Assembly: GCA_013180625.2 (NCBI GenBank)
Contig: SNVD02005014.1
Span: 124,001-188,000 of the forward strand
Source: Boswellia sacra
Taxonomy: Eukaryota > Streptophyta > Magnoliopsida > Sapindales > Burseraceae
DNA length: 64,000 bases
Direction of reading: 5' to 3'
Below, one piece after another: positions 60,941 through 64,000 of the stretch. The notes beneath the pieces are model-generated. The model had not been told where the DNA came from and did no database searches. It saw only the letters and a list, made by a program, of their open reading frames with translations. Both the position numbers and the translations under genes were made by a program. Each line of letters opens with the position of its first letter. Position 1 is the stretch's first letter.

Positions 60941-62868
60941 TGTTAGCCCTAAGGCTACATGATAATTTTGATGATAACAATACACTTGATTCATTGTGAT
61001 TTACTAACATGTTTATTTATGTGCAAGAGTAAGATCATTGAAATAATTGTAAAATCAAAAAGAGGCTTATTAAAATGAAGTGTTGAAGCTAAGGAGAAGA
61101 CTACATGTAAAGGCACCAAAGTTTAAGAACAAGGTTTGACTCAAGGAATGTGACACATGAGCAATGTTCAATCAATTAGTCATATATATCTTACAAAATT
61201 CCAAATGACGGCTGATTCTTGTCCTTTGGAAAGCTTACTCAATTTATAACATTTCATATAGTTTAAAGAAATTCAAATTTAAGTGACAGGTTGTCCAAAT
61301 CATATGCAATTGAAAGACAAAAGAAGCAGTGACATGAGTACCGAATAATCCTTTAGACTATCTTGAGCTAGAAAAATCAAAATGACTTGATTCTTGTGGC
61401 ATTAGAAAGATGACTTAATGGGGAACATTTCATATGTTTTGAAGAAATTCAAATTCAAATGGAAGGCCGACATAATTGACATGCAATTCGGTGGACTGAC
61501 ACAGAGAAGAAAAATCAACTCACATGAGCACCGAATGGTTTTTTGGCCATATCTTAAGATAGAGATATCCAAATTCTTTGATTCTTAATGTTTTGAAAAG
61601 CTTATTCAAATATGAAGATCTTTTATGTTTTTAAGAAATTCAAATTTCAAATGTAAGGCTGACAGAATTATCATTCAAATCAGTGGACTGACGTACAAGA
61701 AAGACAATCAAGTCACATGAGCACCGAATGGTTTTTTTGGCCATATCTTGAGCTACAGATATCCAAATGACTTGATTCTTAATGCGTTGGAAAGCTTATT
61801 CAAATTTGCAAAGCATTTATGTTTTGCAGATTTTCAAATTTCAAATGGAACATTTACAAAAATGGAAGACAAGATTACGGTTTTTATGGTGGGCAGAAAA
61901 TTTGGAGTGGTGTCTTCACTTGATTAAGTTCATCTCATTTGCCTATAAAAGGAGCCATTCTCCCATGCATTCAAGGAGTGCAAGAGAAGCATATATCAAG
62001 CAAAAAACAAGAGAAATATCAAGTCTAGAGAGCTTTTATATTCTTTATCTACTCTTTGAAGAGAGTTATACTTTTGTTGTAAAAATTATCCTTGTTCTTG
62101 TATTGTGGTGAGAGTGAGATATTCTTGTAAAGGATAATAGTTATCCTTGAGAGAACTCTTGTTGTGGTGTTATCAAGAGTTGAAGGAAGTTGCCTTGGTG
62201 AGGTTGTTCATCAAGAAGAACTCTTGGTGTGGTGTTATCAAGGGTTGAAGGAAGTTGCCTTGGTGAGGTTGTTCATCAAGAAGAACTCTTGGTGTGGTGT
62301 TATCAAGAGTTGAAGGAAGTTGCCTTGGTGAGGTTGTTCATCAAGAAGAACTCTTGGTGTGGTGTTATCAAGGGTTGAAGGAAGTTGCCTTGGTGAGGTT
62401 GTTCATCAAGAAGAACTCTTGGTGTGGTGTTATCAAGGGTTGAAGGAAGTTGCCTTGGTGAGGTTGTTCATCAAGAAGAACTCTTGGTGTGGTGTTATCA
62501 AGAGTTGGAAGAAAAAGTCTTGGTGAGGTTGTTCATCAAGCAAGTTGTAAAGATTTCTACAACTTAGTGGAAAGCTTAGCTCGTGGAGCTAGGAGCCCGT
62601 GGACGTAGGCAAGGTTTGCCGAACCACGTAAATTGAGTTTGCACTCTCTCTATCCCTTTCCTCTTTACATTTACTTGCACTTGTGATTGTTCATCATTAT
62701 TATTCTTTTGATTGCATCTTTGATAAATTCTAATTTCATCTTCTTCACCTTTATTTTCAAAGAAAGAGTGAACTAATTTTGATCTTTCAAGAAAAATTTT
62801 CTAAATCCGTTTTGATAAATAAAAACCCAATTCACCCCCCCTCTTGGGTTGCCATACCTGGGTCAACA
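60941..62868 (+). repeat. 3' LTR of the Sirevirus-like element
   Basis: About 1.93 kb. Many substitutions and small indels against the 5' LTR mean an old insertion; most of the length difference comes from extra 65-bp units. Confidence 0.9.
62152..62545 (+). repeat. 65-bp tandem repeat in the 3' LTR (6 copies)
   Basis: TATCAAG marks fall at 62171, 62236, 62301, 62366, 62431 and 62496, exactly 65 apart; the units are almost identical to each other, the last degenerating into GAGTTGGAAG. Confidence 0.93.
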
Positions 62869-63002
62869 GTTGTGGTCTGTTAATTTATTCTTAGTTCAAT
62901 CGAAGACCTAGTTCAACATTTTGTTTTGCCCTCGGGTTTCGCTTCTTCTCTGCTTCCTGTCTCTCCACTCCGCCCAAAAGCATCGCTCGTTCATCTCCCG
63001 CC

Positions 63003-63391
63003 ATGCCATATTCCGCCGTCCGAATCGCCATCGTCGGAGACGTCATGAGTTTCTCTCTATTTGGTTTCAGAATTCTCGTCTACTTCTGTAATTTATGTAT
63101 GACATTTTCTTTTTTAATTTTTGTGTAGAGCATGACGACTGGGATTTACAAGAAAACACCAAAGCTCTTCGATCACTTCAGGTGCTGTCTCTCTCTTCTT
63201 AAAATAACAGTAATGCAGATTTTATTTTTCTATAATGATTATTGGAAAATTATGTGCTTGTAATTGTCATATTACTAATTTTGAATTGAAAAACAATGAG
63301 AATTGTATTGGGTGCCATATTTTTCAGTTAAAATTCTTATCTATCTAATGGAGCTTGTTTGAAATGCAGCCAGACTTGGTGCTATTTACAG
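63003..63391 (+). pseudogene. Calcineurin-like metallophosphoesterase, 5' fragment
   Basis: Three short exon-like pieces in order encode one conserved protein start: 63003-63044 (PYSAVRIAIVGDV), 63131-63181 (HDDWDLQENTKALRSLQ) and 63370-63391 (PDLVLFTG). GDVHDDW and PDLVLFTGD are the metal-binding motifs of this superfamily; the protein resembles plant homologues of cyanobacterial phosphoesterases. After exon 1 the base order is ATGAGT where a GTGAGT donor is expected, and exon 3 is followed by GCAGGT, not GT. No later exon is found before unrelated ankyrin sequence begins. I call it a truncated pseudogene, with the exact subfamily unsure. Confidence 0.65.
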
Positions 63392-63683
63392 GCAGGTTCT
63401 CTTCCCCATTTCTGTTTTAATCTACAACTCAAGGACTAAGCAATTACTTATTATGAGGGTTTCGAAAGATTTCTTAAAAATTCTGATTTACATATTTAAG
63501 ATTTTACATGTCATGTGGAAGCTTTTGTTGACTTAGCATGGATTTTCTATTTTGATATATTCTTCAAGAGACTAATTTTGACTCATTGCCACCAGTGTAA
63601 GACGCCACTGTCGAAGGTGGCGCGTGAGAAGGTATCTAGACTGCTCTCATTGACTGATTTCAGGTGCATGCAAAGGAGGAGTG

Positions 63684-64000
63684 ATGGGTCAGGTAATGAG
63701 TTGCAGAAAAGGCCATGAACATCCACTGTTCAATGCTGTGGAGAATGGGGGCCTGCAGATGATTGAGGATATGGTGGAAACGGACCCAAGCGTCTTGCAG
63801 ATGAACACTATACATGGAAGGCAATATGCATTCCATTTGGCAGCAGCTTATGGCCAGATCGAGGTCCTTTCTATGCCTTTGGACCAATTTTTTTTTTAAT
63901 ATACCAGTCCAGATGTCTTGAATCGCCATAAACAGACCCCATTCATGGTGGCTGTAATGCATGGAAAGACATCTTGGGTGAAAAAGCTGATTGAAAGTGG
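63684..64000 (+). pseudogene. XBAT31-like ankyrin/RING E3 ligase, 5' fragment with in-frame stop
   Basis: ATG at 63684 starts MGQVMSCRKGHEHPLFNAV, the myristoylation-type MGQ start and first ankyrin repeat of the XBAT31/XBAT32-type E3 ligases. Ankyrin text follows (FHLAAAYGQIEVLSM). A run of ten T brings a TAA at 63897-63899; beyond it the same frame resumes with SPDVLNRHKQTPF and VMHGKTSWVKKLIESG up to the window edge. The four extra codons including the stop look like an insertion. Intact family members go on with more ankyrin repeats and a C-terminal RING finger, outside the window. It could be rescued only if the T run lies in an unrecognised intron. Confidence 0.7.

Larger units (their letters stand above)
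55735..62868 (+). mobile_element. Decayed Sirevirus-like Ty1-copia retrotransposon
   Basis: LTRs at 55735-57547 and 60941-62868 start TGTTAGCCC and end GTCAACA. The primer site TGGTATCAGAGC (57550-57561) follows. Before the 3' LTR are three polypurine-like tracts (TTAAGGGGGAGAA, TTAGGGGGAGTAA and AAAAAGGGGGAGAT), a recognised mark of Sireviruses. The internal part is full of frame breaks and lacks most of reverse transcriptase and RNase H. No target duplication: the left flank is GGATG, the right GTTGT. Confidence 0.88.

Noticed and set aside
60781..60999. 72-codon hydrophobic ORF before the 3' LTR of the Sirevirus-like element
   Set aside because: It spans AT-rich DNA and the polypurine tract and reads into the LTR; not an envelope-like gene.

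Overview
The window is nuclear DNA from a flowering plant, almost certainly a eudicot. The genes have spliced GT-AG introns, encode plant-type proteins (a HUA2-like PWWP protein, mitochondrial ClpP2, cytosolic ribosomal eL42, NAC factors) and sit in AT-rich intergenic DNA full of plant retrotransposons, MULEs and MITEs. No bacterial or organellar operon, CRISPR array, rRNA or tRNA gene was seen. The species cannot be fixed from the sequence alone.

Left part (1-16.1 kb), ordinary single-copy genes, all on the minus strand: the 5' end of a HUA2-like gene (gene continues past base 1), CLPP2, eL42 and a gene like Arabidopsis At5g23160. From memory, HUA2, CLPP2 and the third gene are At5g23150, At5g23140 and At5g23160, so this is probably conserved microsynteny with changed order and an inserted eL42. 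Three small inverted-repeat elements (4.1, 12.0 and 13.3 kb) lie between the genes.

16.1-22.2 kb is an AT-rich gene desert. From about 22.25 kb to 55.7 kb lies a tandem segmental duplication. An old degraded fragment (22.25-22.72 kb) is followed by copy A (23.01-37.12 kb) and copy B (43.61-55.73 kb). Each full copy carries one small NAC gene (150 codons, NAC domain only). The copies differ by insertions whose empty sites survive in the other copy: copy A has a Tat-like LTR element (23113-28658, TSD ATATC) and a hAT-like element (34948-35782, TSD AATATCAT); copy B has a Mutator-like element (46649-51039, 10-bp TSD). All three are therefore younger than the duplication. A very young Ty1-copia element (37878-43009) sits in the spacer between the copies.

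Right part (55.7-64 kb): a decayed Sirevirus-like copia element (55735-62868), with LTRs that differ in the number of 65-bp repeats and with no target duplication, ends copy B. It abuts two broken gene pieces: the first three exons of a calcineurin-like metallophosphoesterase with a damaged splice donor, and the start of an XBAT31-like ankyrin gene with an in-frame stop, cut by the window end.

I found no clearly new biological system. The most useful signals are the NAC twin block with its datable insertions and promoter differences, the composite Tat-like element with an antisense ORF, a CCGCGG minisatellite and a GC-rich island, and the gene debris at the right edge.
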